From: JBAXTE01 sp037130365
GTDB lineage: Bacteria; Bacteroidota; Bacteroidia; Bacteroidales; WCHB1-69
DNA length: 64,000 bases
Assembly (NCBI GenBank): GCA_037130365.1
Contig: JBAXTE010000004.1
Location: 93,246 to 157,245 of the forward strand
Direction: 5' to 3'
Within the stretch, counting starts at the first letter, position 1. Each line of letters starts with the position of its first letter. The notes under the pieces are model-generated. The model saw only the letters and a program-made list of their open reading frames with translations. It made no database searches and was not told the origin of the DNA. Below, piece by piece: positions 1 through 6,904 of the stretch. The translations under genes were made by a program, and so were the position numbers.

Positions 1-1
1 A

Positions 2-1012
2 AATATTCAGATTAAGCAACATATCGATTTGTTTTATTGCGATGGCTGTATTATGGGGCCAGGGACTTCAAAAAAAGGAGAAAAATTTCTTCGAAGAACT
101 ATGGTTATTAACTACGTTGAAAAACGATTGAGGTCATTTGATAAACCACAGTGGGAAAAAGATATCAAAAAGTTTAGTTTGCTTAATTTTAAAAGAACTT
201 ATTCCAAAACTGATGATCAACGAATGCCCAGCCCTTCAAAAGCTGAACTTAAAGATGTTTTGAGAGAACTTGGTCGCGATAAGGCTCACGAAATTCTTAG
301 TTGTGGTGCTTGCGGACATGATAATTGTTCAAAATTCGCAGTTGCAATATGTAAAGGACTCGCTACTCTCGAAATGTGTCCAACATATTCGTATAAAAAG
401 ATGAACGATTATATTGATGAGATGGCTACTATTAATAATATTCTCTCCGAAACAAAAGAAGCACTTACAAAATCAGAACAAAAAGCACGTGAAGAAGAAC
501 AATTTGCAAAGGAATTATCCCAAACAGTTACCTCTATGCTTCAGAAAATTCCTTTGGCAATTGTGATAGTAAATAAGGATTTAAAGATTATGCAATCTAA
601 CGACTCTTTTGTGAAATTAATGGGCTCTGAGGCTCAGGATATTAACAGAGTTGTGCCAGGATTAATTAATGCGGATTTACGAACTTTAGTCCCATTTCAT
701 AAACTATTTGCCTCCTTAATTTTTACTGGCGAAGAGAGTCTAAGCCGTGATGAAGAATATAATAATAAAGTATTTAACCTCTCTGTTTTTACTATTAAGA
801 AACATCAAATTGTCGGCGGAATTATTCGTGATATGGAAAATCCAGAAGTCCGTAAAGATGAAGTTGTTGAAAGAGCCCGAGAAGTTATTAGAGATAATCT
901 CGAAACTGTGCAACGAATTGCATATTTGCTGGGAGAAAGTTCATCGAAAACCGAAAAGATATTACACTCAATTATTAAATCTTATAACACAGACGAGAAC
1001 TCTTATAAATGA
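2..1012 (+). CDS. Sensory [FeFe]-hydrogenase-like protein with Fe-S and PAS domains, C-terminal part (5' truncated by window)
   Basis: The frame is open from base 2, so the start lies outside the window. The first visible motif, CDGCIMGPG, resembles the last cysteine motif of the H-cluster domain in sensory-type [FeFe] hydrogenases. It is followed by a four-cysteine Fe-S (Fes-type) module, SCGACGHDNCSKFA then CP, a short coiled coil, and a PAS-like domain from about 'MLQKIPLAIVIVNKDLKIMQSN' onward (middle third). Proteins of this build are known as putative H2 or redox sensors rather than H2-producing enzymes. The stop overlaps the start of the SpoIIE phosphatase by 4 nt (ATGA), implying translational coupling and a joint signalling role. 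Whether the H-cluster ligands are complete cannot be seen here. Confidence 0.8.
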   Translation, partial: NIQIKQHIDLFYCDGCIMGPGTSKKGEKFLRRTMVINYVEKRLRSFDKPQWEKDIKKFSLLNFKRTYSKTDDQRMPSPSKAELKDVLRELGRDKAHEILSCGACGHDNCSKFAVAICKGLATLEMCPTYSYKKMNDYIDEMATINNILSETKEALTKSEQKAREEEQFAKELSQTVTSMLQKIPLAIVIVNKDLKIMQSNDSFVKLMGSEAQDINRVVPGLINADLRTLVPFHKLFASLIFTGEESLSRDEEYNNKVFNLSVFTIKKHQIVGGIIRDMENPEVRKDEVVERAREVIRDNLETVQRIAYLLGESSSKTEKILHSIIKSYNTDENSYK

Positions 1013-2196
1013 TTAACGACAAGTTTTATATTGAAGTTGACCTTGAGCAAAACATTTGTAATGGCGAGATGATTTGTGGAGATGTTTTTCTATCCGAAAG
1101 GGTAAAAAAGGAGCGTCGTATTATTGCTGTTTTAAGTGATGGAATGGGAAGTGGTATCAAAGCAAATGTTTTAGCTACTTTAACAGCGTCCATGGCCTTG
1201 AATTTTACTAAAGATCATCGAAGTATTCGTCATACAGCAGAAATTATAATGGACACTCTTCCAGTATGTTCTAAACGGAAAGTGAGTTATTCTACCTTTA
1301 CAATTATCGATATCGAATTTGATGGAGCTACGCAGATTATTGAATATGATAATCCAAATTGTATTATTATGCGAGGGAAAAAGCCATTTGACCCAATTTG
1401 GAGAGATGTTATTCTGGAGAGCCAAACGCATAAAGGAAAAACATTAAGAGCGTGTCAGTTTCAAGCTCAAAAAGAAGATCGAATTTTTTTCTGGTCTGAT
1501 GGTATCACTCAGTCTGGAATGGGAACTAAACAATATCCATTTGGATGGGGGCAAGAAAATGTGGAATATTTTGTTCATAGCTCAATCGAACGTGATCCAT
1601 ATATTTCGGCTCGCGAAATGGCTAAGAAAATAGCAGCAATTGCGATGAGAAACGACAATGGAAAGCCTCAAGATGATACTTCGTGCGGGGTAGTTTATTA
1701 TCGACAACCTCGAAAATTATTGGTAATTACTGGCCCTCCATATAGCAAAGATAGAGATACTCAACTAGCGGTTAAAGTTCAAGAGTTTGAAGGGAAAAAA
1801 GTGATTTGTGGCGGTACAACAGCAGAAATTATTGCTGAAAACTTAGGATACTTATATCGTCCAGGTATTGAAATTACCGATTATGATCTTCCTCCAATTT
1901 CTTATATGGAAGGAATTAATCTTGTTACTGAGGGTATTTTAACCCTAGGAAAAGTTTTTCAAATCCTCGAAAATTATAAACCAGAATCAATACTTACAAA
2001 CGGCCCAGCGGATGAACTAGTTAAATTATTGCTCAAAAGCGATAAAATTCATTTTATTACAGGTACTAGTATTAATATCGCTCATCAGGATCCAAATTTG
2101 CCCCAAGAACTAGAAATTCGACGAAATGTGGTGAAACGAATTGTGAGCATTCTTGAATCTAAATTTAGAAAAGATGTTTCTATTGAGTTTATGTAA
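1009..2196 (+). CDS. SpoIIE/PP2C-type serine phosphatase, partner of the hydrogenase-like sensor
   Basis: 395 aa. The N-terminal half is a SpoIIE/PP2C phosphatase domain: metal-binding signatures ICGDVF, LSDGMGSG (near residue 46) and FWSDGIT, closing with PQDDTSCGVVYYR. The C-terminal ~160 residues, starting at KLLVITGPPYSKDRD, form a separate domain that I cannot name but which is commonly attached to phosphatases next to sensory [FeFe] hydrogenases. It has no membrane segment, so it is probably cytoplasmic. It starts inside the stop codon of the upstream sensor gene, so the two are co-translated. Likely role (inference): dephosphorylates a protein in response to the redox or H2 state read by the sensor. 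Confidence 0.85.
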   Translation: MINDKFYIEVDLEQNICNGEMICGDVFLSERVKKERRIIAVLSDGMGSGIKANVLATLTASMALNFTKDHRSIRHTAEIIMDTLPVCSKRKVSYSTFTIIDIEFDGATQIIEYDNPNCIIMRGKKPFDPIWRDVILESQTHKGKTLRACQFQAQKEDRIFFWSDGITQSGMGTKQYPFGWGQENVEYFVHSSIERDPYISAREMAKKIAAIAMRNDNGKPQDDTSCGVVYYRQPRKLLVITGPPYSKDRDTQLAVKVQEFEGKKVICGGTTAEIIAENLGYLYRPGIEITDYDLPPISYMEGINLVTEGILTLGKVFQILENYKPESILTNGPADELVKLLLKSDKIHFITGTSINIAHQDPNLPQELEIRRNVVKRIVSILESKFRKDVSIEFM

Positions 2197-2250
2197 TCTC
2201 CTTTTTTATAAGGATTGAAAAGTTATTTAATAAACTAAATTCATATAAAA

Positions 2251-2760
2251 ATGTTCTCAGCCGATTTTTTTATTCAAAAGTTAGGAATGGAAAGCCATGT
2301 AGAAGGTGGCTATTATAAAGAAATTTATCGAAATTCTACACCTGTATCAGATGATAATTATTCCTGCAAATTTGAAGGTCAAAGAGCCCTTTCAACTACA
2401 ATTTATTTTTTGCTTAAATCCGGACAAGTTTCTAAATTCCATAAATTGAAATTTGATGAGATTTGGTTTTATCATTACGGGTCTGCCATGAATATTCATA
2501 TTATTGATGAAAATGGGGAGCATAAAACCAAAAAATTGGGATTAGATATTGAAAATGGAGAATTACCACAAATTTTAGTTTCAGCAAATCAGATATTTGG
2601 CGCTGAACCAACAGATTTAAACTCCTTTTCACTTGTTAGTTGTATGGTATCCCCAGGATTTGACTTTAGAGATTTTGTTTTGTTTGAAGAAAACGAACTA
2701 ATCTCTATGTATCCTAATCATGCAGAAATCATAAAAAAACTCAACGGTAATATTGAATAA
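2251..2760 (+). CDS. Cupin-fold protein, DUF985 family
   Basis: 169 aa, the usual length for DUF985 (cupin_5). It begins with the family-typical 'FIQKLGMESHVEGGYYKEIYR', then STTIYFLLKSGQVSKFHKLKFDEIWFYHYG, which carries the cupin metal/ligand histidines, and ends with the conserved SCMVSPGFDFRDFVLFEENEL. Members bind small sugars or nucleotides in crystal structures, but the physiological substrate is unknown. It sits 54 nt after the phosphatase on the same strand, so it may share its transcript. No signal peptide. Confidence 0.85.
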   Translation: MFSADFFIQKLGMESHVEGGYYKEIYRNSTPVSDDNYSCKFEGQRALSTTIYFLLKSGQVSKFHKLKFDEIWFYHYGSAMNIHIIDENGEHKTKKLGLDIENGELPQILVSANQIFGAEPTDLNSFSLVSCMVSPGFDFRDFVLFEENELISMYPNHAEIIKKLNGNIE

Positions 2761-2865
2761 TAGACATTCCTTATCTTTTCAACTTATTCCTTAAAATTTT
2801 GCTTAAAATTCATCTTGTAGGTTATTTCCGCAAATGATTTTCTTTCTTACACATTACTTAATAAT

Positions 2866-2890
2866 CACCAATTTTAACTTTGGTGTTTTA
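2866..2890 (+). terminator. Weak rho-independent terminator after the cupin gene
   Basis: CACCAA (2866-2871) pairs with TTGGTG (2880-2885) over an 8-nt loop, followed by TTTTA. Short stem, but placed about 105 nt past the cupin stop codon. Confidence 0.45.
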
Positions 2891-2891
2891 T

Positions 2892-2943
2892 ACCATTACT
2901 TATTTCAAATTAGTCCAATAGACAATTTGAAATTTAGTATGGT
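2892..2943. repeat. Imperfect inverted repeat in the gap before pta
   Basis: ACCAT (2892) pairs with ATGGT (ending 2943), and inside it TTTCAAATT pairs with AATTTGAAA around a 12-nt loop, giving a 50-nt hairpin. The 2761-3118 gap holds this, the preceding terminator-like hairpin and the pta promoter. No gene is visible in it. Confidence 0.5.
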
Positions 2944-3111
2944 TTAATGGTCGATGCGTAATATGTAATATTGAATTATGTTTTTTAATATTGGATTAAT
3001 ATATATTAGCATACGGTATTAAATGCCGTAAATTAAGTTGATTGATGAAAAAAATACATGTAGAATTGCATAATTTGAATGTTTTTTTATTATAAATAGT
3101 GAATAATATTG

Positions 3112-3119
3112 TAAGTTTG
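3112..3119 (+). promoter_or_regulatory. Bacteroidota -7 promoter element upstream of pta
   Basis: TAAGTTTG matches TAnnTTTG. It lies 27 nt before the ATG at 3146, which supports that ATG over the in-frame GTG at 3119, because the GTG would overlap the promoter. Confidence 0.55.
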
Positions 3120-3145
3120 TGTCAAAAATCACAATACTTAAATTA

Positions 3146-4147
3146 ATGGAATTAATAGAACAAATTAAAGAAACAGCTCAAAAAAGCAATAAGTGTATTG
3201 TACTGCCAGAAGGCACTGAAGAGCGAACATTAAAAGCAACAAATACCATTATTGGTGAATCAATTGCTAGAATCATTCTACTTGGAAATGAAAGCGAAAT
3301 TCTTGAAAAAGCGTCTACTTTAGGGCTAGAGAATGTGAAAAAAGCTCGCATTATTGATCCAAAAGCTCACGATCAGAAAGATTTCTATATCGAAATGCTT
3401 TTTAATCTACGAAAAAGTAAAGGAATGACCATGGAACAAGCTGCTAAGCTAGTTGAAGATCCTTTATACTTAGGCGTTTTGTTGATAAAAAATAAAGAAG
3501 CAGATGGCGAAGTAGCTGGAGCTCTTCATGCAACTGGCGATGTGCTTCGTCCAGCGTTCCAAATTGTAAAAACACTTCCTGGTGTTAGTGTTGTTTCCGG
3601 TGCTTTTATTATGGTGATGAAAGACAAACAATGGGGTGATAATGGTGTAATGGTTTTTGCAGATTGCGCTGCACATCCAAATCCTACAGACAAAGAACTT
3701 GCGGAAATTGCAGTAACTACTGCAAAAACAGCTAGAGCAATTGCTGGAATTGAGCCAAGAGTTGCAATGCTGAGCTTTTCTACTAAAGGAAGCGCAAAAC
3801 ACGAAATGGTTGATAAAGTAGTAAGTGCAACTCGTATTGCGCAAAGCATGGATCCAGATTTGAAAATTGATGGTGAATTACAAGCAGATGCTGCAATCGT
3901 TCCTTCTATTGGTGCTAGCAAAGCTCCAGGTAGCGAAATTGCTGGTAAAGCAAATGTCTTGGTTTTTCCAACATTAGAAACTGGAAATATTGCGTATAAA
4001 CTTGTTCAACGTTTGGCTGGTGCAGAAGCAATTGGTCCAGTTATGCAAGGAATGGCTGCTCCAATCAATGACTTATCTAGAGGTTGCTCAGTTGAAGATA
4101 TTGTAAATGTTGTTGCTATTACCGCTTGCCAAGCTGCTGGTATGTAA
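3146..4147 (+). CDS. pta: Phosphate acetyltransferase
   Basis: 333 aa from the ATG at 3146, the normal length of the short Pta form. It converts acetyl-CoA and phosphate to acetyl phosphate and CoA, the first step of acetate formation with ATP gain. The start MELIEQIKETAQKSNKCIVLPEG, the loop GALHATGDVLRPAFQIVKT, the FADCAAHPNP segment, SFSTKGSAKH and the C-terminal LVFPTLETGNIAYKLVQRL are all family signatures. An in-frame GTG nine codons upstream is less likely because it coincides with the -7 element. Acetate kinase is not next to it. The gene is monocistronic, ending at a bidirectional terminator shared with tRNA-Cys. Confidence 0.96.
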   Translation: MELIEQIKETAQKSNKCIVLPEGTEERTLKATNTIIGESIARIILLGNESEILEKASTLGLENVKKARIIDPKAHDQKDFYIEMLFNLRKSKGMTMEQAAKLVEDPLYLGVLLIKNKEADGEVAGALHATGDVLRPAFQIVKTLPGVSVVSGAFIMVMKDKQWGDNGVMVFADCAAHPNPTDKELAEIAVTTAKTARAIAGIEPRVAMLSFSTKGSAKHEMVDKVVSATRIAQSMDPDLKIDGELQADAAIVPSIGASKAPGSEIAGKANVLVFPTLETGNIAYKLVQRLAGAEAIGPVMQGMAAPINDLSRGCSVEDIVNVVAITACQAAGM

Positions 4148-4193
4148 TATTTTAAGTGCCAAATATTTTAAGAAACTCAAAATGATTTATATA

Positions 4194-4224
4194 AAAAAAG
4201 CTGTCGAAATCGACAGCTTTTTTT
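4194..4224. terminator. Bidirectional terminator between pta and tRNA-Cys
   Basis: AAAAAAAGCTGTCG and CGACAGCTTTTTTT form a perfect 14-bp stem with an AAAT loop. The A-run on one side and the T-run on the other serve both strands. Confidence 0.9.
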
Positions 4225-4225
4225 G

Positions 4226-4296
4226 AGGTCCCGAGCGGATTCGAACCGCTGTAGACGGTTTTGCAGACCGGTGCCTAACCACTCGGCTACAGGACC
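4226..4296 (-). tRNA. tRNA-Cys (anticodon GCA)
   Basis: Read on the minus strand it folds as a cloverleaf: acceptor GGTCCTG/CGGGACC, D stem GCC/GGC, anticodon loop CTGCAAA (GCA) and a T arm with GGTTCGAATCC. The discriminator base is U, typical of tRNA-Cys. The outermost anticodon-stem pair is a C-U mismatch. CCA is not encoded. Confidence 0.95.
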
Positions 4297-4318
4297 ATTG
4301 GAGTGCAAAAATAGTAAT

Positions 4319-4510
4319 TTATTTTTTATACTGCAAATTTTTTTTTGATGCCATTTCAACAATATTCAGACATACCTTACAAAGGCAACCAGAATAATTC
4401 TGATTTAGTGTTTCTTTTGTGGTTGAACTAACCTGAACTTCAGAACACCAACAATTAATACTCTCTGAACACTCAAAGAATTTACCGCATTTTGGACACA
4501 CTTTTTTCAT
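4319..4510 (-). CDS. Cysteine-rich CWC family protein
   Basis: 63 aa with paired cysteines CPKCGKFFEC, then INCWCSEV (the CWC signature) and CLCKVCLN, consistent with the small cysteine-rich CWC family, presumed to bind zinc or another metal. Function unknown. It directly follows folB on the same strand with a 2-nt gap, so the two are co-transcribed. Confidence 0.75.
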   Translation of the reverse strand: MKKVCPKCGKFFECSESINCWCSEVQVSSTTKETLNQNYSGCLCKVCLNIVEMASKKNLQYKK

Positions 4511-4512
4511 CG

Positions 4513-4872
4513 TTAAATTCTGCTTTTCGACATCCGCACACCTACGCTTTTAATTTTCCCACCCAACGGAGGATTGAGTTTCGAGAGTTTTACATCAATT
4601 TGAGTAATTGGAGGATAGCTTAATAAAATTACATCAATTATCCGCTGTGCAACAGTTTCTAGTAGTTTTGAAGGCTGTTCCATCTCCTTTTTTATCGTTT
4701 GATATACGGTAAGATAATTTACAGTTTCTTGGATATTGTCAGATAATGAAGCTTTATGAAAATCTCCCCATAGTATGATGTCAATATTAAACCAGGTTCC
4801 AATTACTTGCTCTTCTTTAAAGCAACCATGATAAGAATAAAATTCTAACCCCTCTAATAAAATTTGATCCAT
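4513..4872 (-). CDS. folB: Dihydroneopterin aldolase
   Basis: 119 aa from the ATG at 4872, matching the ~120-aa family. The longer open frame upstream (to 4989) adds 39 residues with no family likeness, so the internal ATG is preferred. Folate pathway enzyme converting 7,8-dihydroneopterin to 6-hydroxymethyl-dihydropterin. Signatures: ILLEGLEFYSYHGCFKEEQ at the N-terminus, with the catalytic region near YHG, TVNYLTVYQTI, LLETVAQRIIDVIL, and a C-terminal strand VKLSKLNPPLGGKIKSVGV. Other fol genes are not adjacent. Confidence 0.9.
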   Translation of the reverse strand: MDQILLEGLEFYSYHGCFKEEQVIGTWFNIDIILWGDFHKASLSDNIQETVNYLTVYQTIKKEMEQPSKLLETVAQRIIDVILLSYPPITQIDVKLSKLNPPLGGKIKSVGVRMSKSRI

Positions 4873-4999
4873 CTTTTTTTCAACAAAAGTAGATACTTTT
4901 TTCAACTTTACAAACAAATTGTATTCATAAAGGAAGTTGATAAACTTCCAATAATGTTGTATAAAAGATGCCTGAAATGTATGAAGCAATATTAGTCAA

Positions 5000-5084
5000 T
5001 TGACGGAAATCAATTAAATACCGTCAGAAGAATGATGGAAATCAATTAAATACCGTCAGTAGATTGACGGAAATCAATTTATTT
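5000..5084. repeat. Short tandem repeat, about 2.6 copies of a ~32-bp unit
   Basis: Three successive copies of GACGGAAATCAATTAAATA (second with one change, third truncated), two of them followed by CCGTCAG. Each full unit starts GACGG and ends CCGTC, so each can also fold as a hairpin. It lies in the gap between the divergent folB and WG-repeat genes. Confidence 0.85.
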
Positions 5085-5149
5085 GTTGTTTTTGCTAATT
5101 AATTAAATAAATGGTTTAATCTTTTTTAGGTATCAAAGAACCTTTTTTG

Positions 5150-5157
5150 TAAGTTTG
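5150..5157 (+). promoter_or_regulatory. Bacteroidota -7 promoter element upstream of the WG-repeat gene
   Basis: TAAGTTTG, identical to the element before pta, 74 nt before the start codon. No clear -33 TTTG at the usual spacing. Confidence 0.4.
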
Positions 5158-5231
5158 AAGTAATTAATACCAAATTATTAGATTATCCTTAATTAATGAA
5201 GCCATTTGATCTTAATTTATAAATTGAGCCC

Positions 5232-6440
5232 ATGAAAACAACACTAAAACTTTTGATTATCGGATTGATTATCCTTTTCAATTCTTGCACATCTAGCCTG
5301 TTTACGAAGAAACGACCCGTAGAACTCTATCTGTTTACGGAAAATGATAAATGGGGTTATATGGATAAAAATGGCAAGGTAAAGATTAAACCAATTTATG
5401 ATGGATGTTGCTTTAGTATAAATTATAGTGAACAAGTGTGCACCCAAAATTTCACAAACTCCAGTCCCTATTGTGTTATTAAAAAAGGAGACAAATTTGG
5501 GATGATCAATGCTAAGGGGAACGAAATCATTCCATTCCAATATGACGATATTGGTTATAACTCTTCTGACTCTCTTTTTAAAGTTAAAAGCAACGATAAA
5601 TGGGGAGTAATTGATACCCACAATAATCTCATATTTCCTTTTGTTTTTAATGATAAATATGACTTGAAATTATACAATGAATTTGGTTATGGGAAAATCA
5701 AAGATGTGGTCTATAAATTGGATTGCAAAACCAAAGAGATGACCCCGACAAAATACTCTGGAGTTATATGGTGTGATGAAGATCTCTCCGAAGTGAAAGT
5801 GGATGGGAAATATGGCTTTATGAACAAAAAAGGAGAGTTGGTCATTCAACCGATTTACCAAAATGCATCGCAGTTTGAAGAAGGGTTAGCCGCAGTTCAG
5901 CTAGATGGCAAGTGGGGGTTTATAGATACGTTGGGGAACATGGTGATCAAACCTCAATTTGATGATGTTAGGCCTTTTCGAGGTGGTAATACAAAATATG
6001 CAGTTTTTCAAATAGATGAAAAATATGGAGCGATTGACAGGAAAGGAAATTTTGTCATTAAACCTGTATATGATGGTATATATGATGTCTCTGATACTGA
6101 CTCTCCGGAAGTCTTGTTAGCAGCGTGTCTTAAAAATGATAAAGGCCAGTATCGTTGGGGATTAATAAACCAAAAAGAAGAGTGGCTATTGGCAAATGAA
6201 TATCAATATTTATATTGTGATAATCATAATGTTACCGCTAAAAATGGTGGCGGATTGTATGGTGTTTTCAAACTGAAATCAAAAAAGATCATCATTCCGT
6301 TCGAATATGAGTCAATAGATTATTACCACGATGATGGGTTGACCCTTTTCCAAAAAAAAGATTCAGCATCCGGCAAATCGTACTTTGGCTATTTTGATAT
6401 AAACGGCAAAGTAATCTGGCGTCAGAAAACCGAAGAATAA
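5232..6440 (+). CDS. WG-repeat-containing lipoprotein
   Basis: 402 aa. The lipoprotein signal MKTTLKLLIIGLIILFNSC gives lipidation at Cys19. The rest is a string of WG repeats of about 30-45 residues built on (K/E)WG(Y/F)(I/M)(D/N)..G...I.P.Y/F, for example DKWGYMDKNGKVKIKPIYD, GKYGFMNKKGELVIQPIYQ and GKWGFIDTLGNMVIKPQFD. Such proteins are likely anchored to the cell envelope and may bind ligands or proteins. No specific function is known. It stands alone between a repeat-rich gap and a pseudogene. Confidence 0.9.
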   Translation: MKTTLKLLIIGLIILFNSCTSSLFTKKRPVELYLFTENDKWGYMDKNGKVKIKPIYDGCCFSINYSEQVCTQNFTNSSPYCVIKKGDKFGMINAKGNEIIPFQYDDIGYNSSDSLFKVKSNDKWGVIDTHNNLIFPFVFNDKYDLKLYNEFGYGKIKDVVYKLDCKTKEMTPTKYSGVIWCDEDLSEVKVDGKYGFMNKKGELVIQPIYQNASQFEEGLAAVQLDGKWGFIDTLGNMVIKPQFDDVRPFRGGNTKYAVFQIDEKYGAIDRKGNFVIKPVYDGIYDVSDTDSPEVLLAACLKNDKGQYRWGLINQKEEWLLANEYQYLYCDNHNVTAKNGGGLYGVFKLKSKKIIIPFEYESIDYYHDDGLTLFQKKDSASGKSYFGYFDINGKVIWRQKTEE

Positions 6441-6505
6441 AAGTGAACCGAAATTTTGGCACAGTTTTGTCTATGCTTCGGCATCAATCATAAAACTATA
6501 TTATT

Positions 6506-6864
6506 ATGAAAAAACTATACATCATACTGTTGCTTGTCTCGATTTGCGCGATGGCCAAAGCACAAGGCAAATTATAAGGAAAAATCACCGACGGAAAGGA
6601 GCCGATTCCGTATGCAAATATTGTGGTTGTCCAAGGGAGTAAACAAATCAATTCTTGCCTTTCGGATTTGGATGGAACTATTTCATGAATCCTATTCCGC
6701 CCGGAAAATATAATGTGAAAGTTTCTTTGGCTGGTTATAGAACTACAAAAATTACTGGATTTGAGATTAAAAATGATAAAATTTCTTTTTATGATTTAAT
6801 ATTAAAAACCACAACAATTGAACAAGATACTATTATTCCATACCAAAAACCAATAATTTACTAA
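6506..6864 (+). pseudogene. Broken partial duplicate of the exported VWA protein gene (signal peptide + carboxypeptidase-regulatory-like domain)
   Basis: From the ATG at 6506 the DNA closely matches the first ~300 bases of the intact gene at 6905: the same signal peptide (MKKLYI.LL.VSIC.MA.AQG) and KGKITDGKEPIPYANI. It has an in-frame TAA at codon 24, where the intact copy has AAA, and one missing A near 6675 (GGAAC for GGAAAC), which puts the rest (NPIPPGKYNVKVSLAGYRTTKITGF...) into another frame before a stop at 6862-6864. The VWA and sorting domains are absent. A 5' tandem duplication followed by decay explains it. Confidence 0.85.
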
Positions 6865-6904
6865 ATTGAATGTTCTCGCTGTAAAATCAAAAATAAATAT
6901 TATT

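Noticed and set aside
3526..3921. 131-codon minus-strand ORF inside pta
   Set aside because: Antisense shadow of a well-conserved gene.
5000..5084. CRISPR array
   Set aside because: Units are nearly contiguous, with only a few bases between copies, so there are no spacers; no cas genes are in the window.
6866..6904. Upstream start for the VWA protein gene
   Set aside because: It would place 13 residues in front of a complete signal peptide; the duplicated copy also begins at the equivalent internal ATG.
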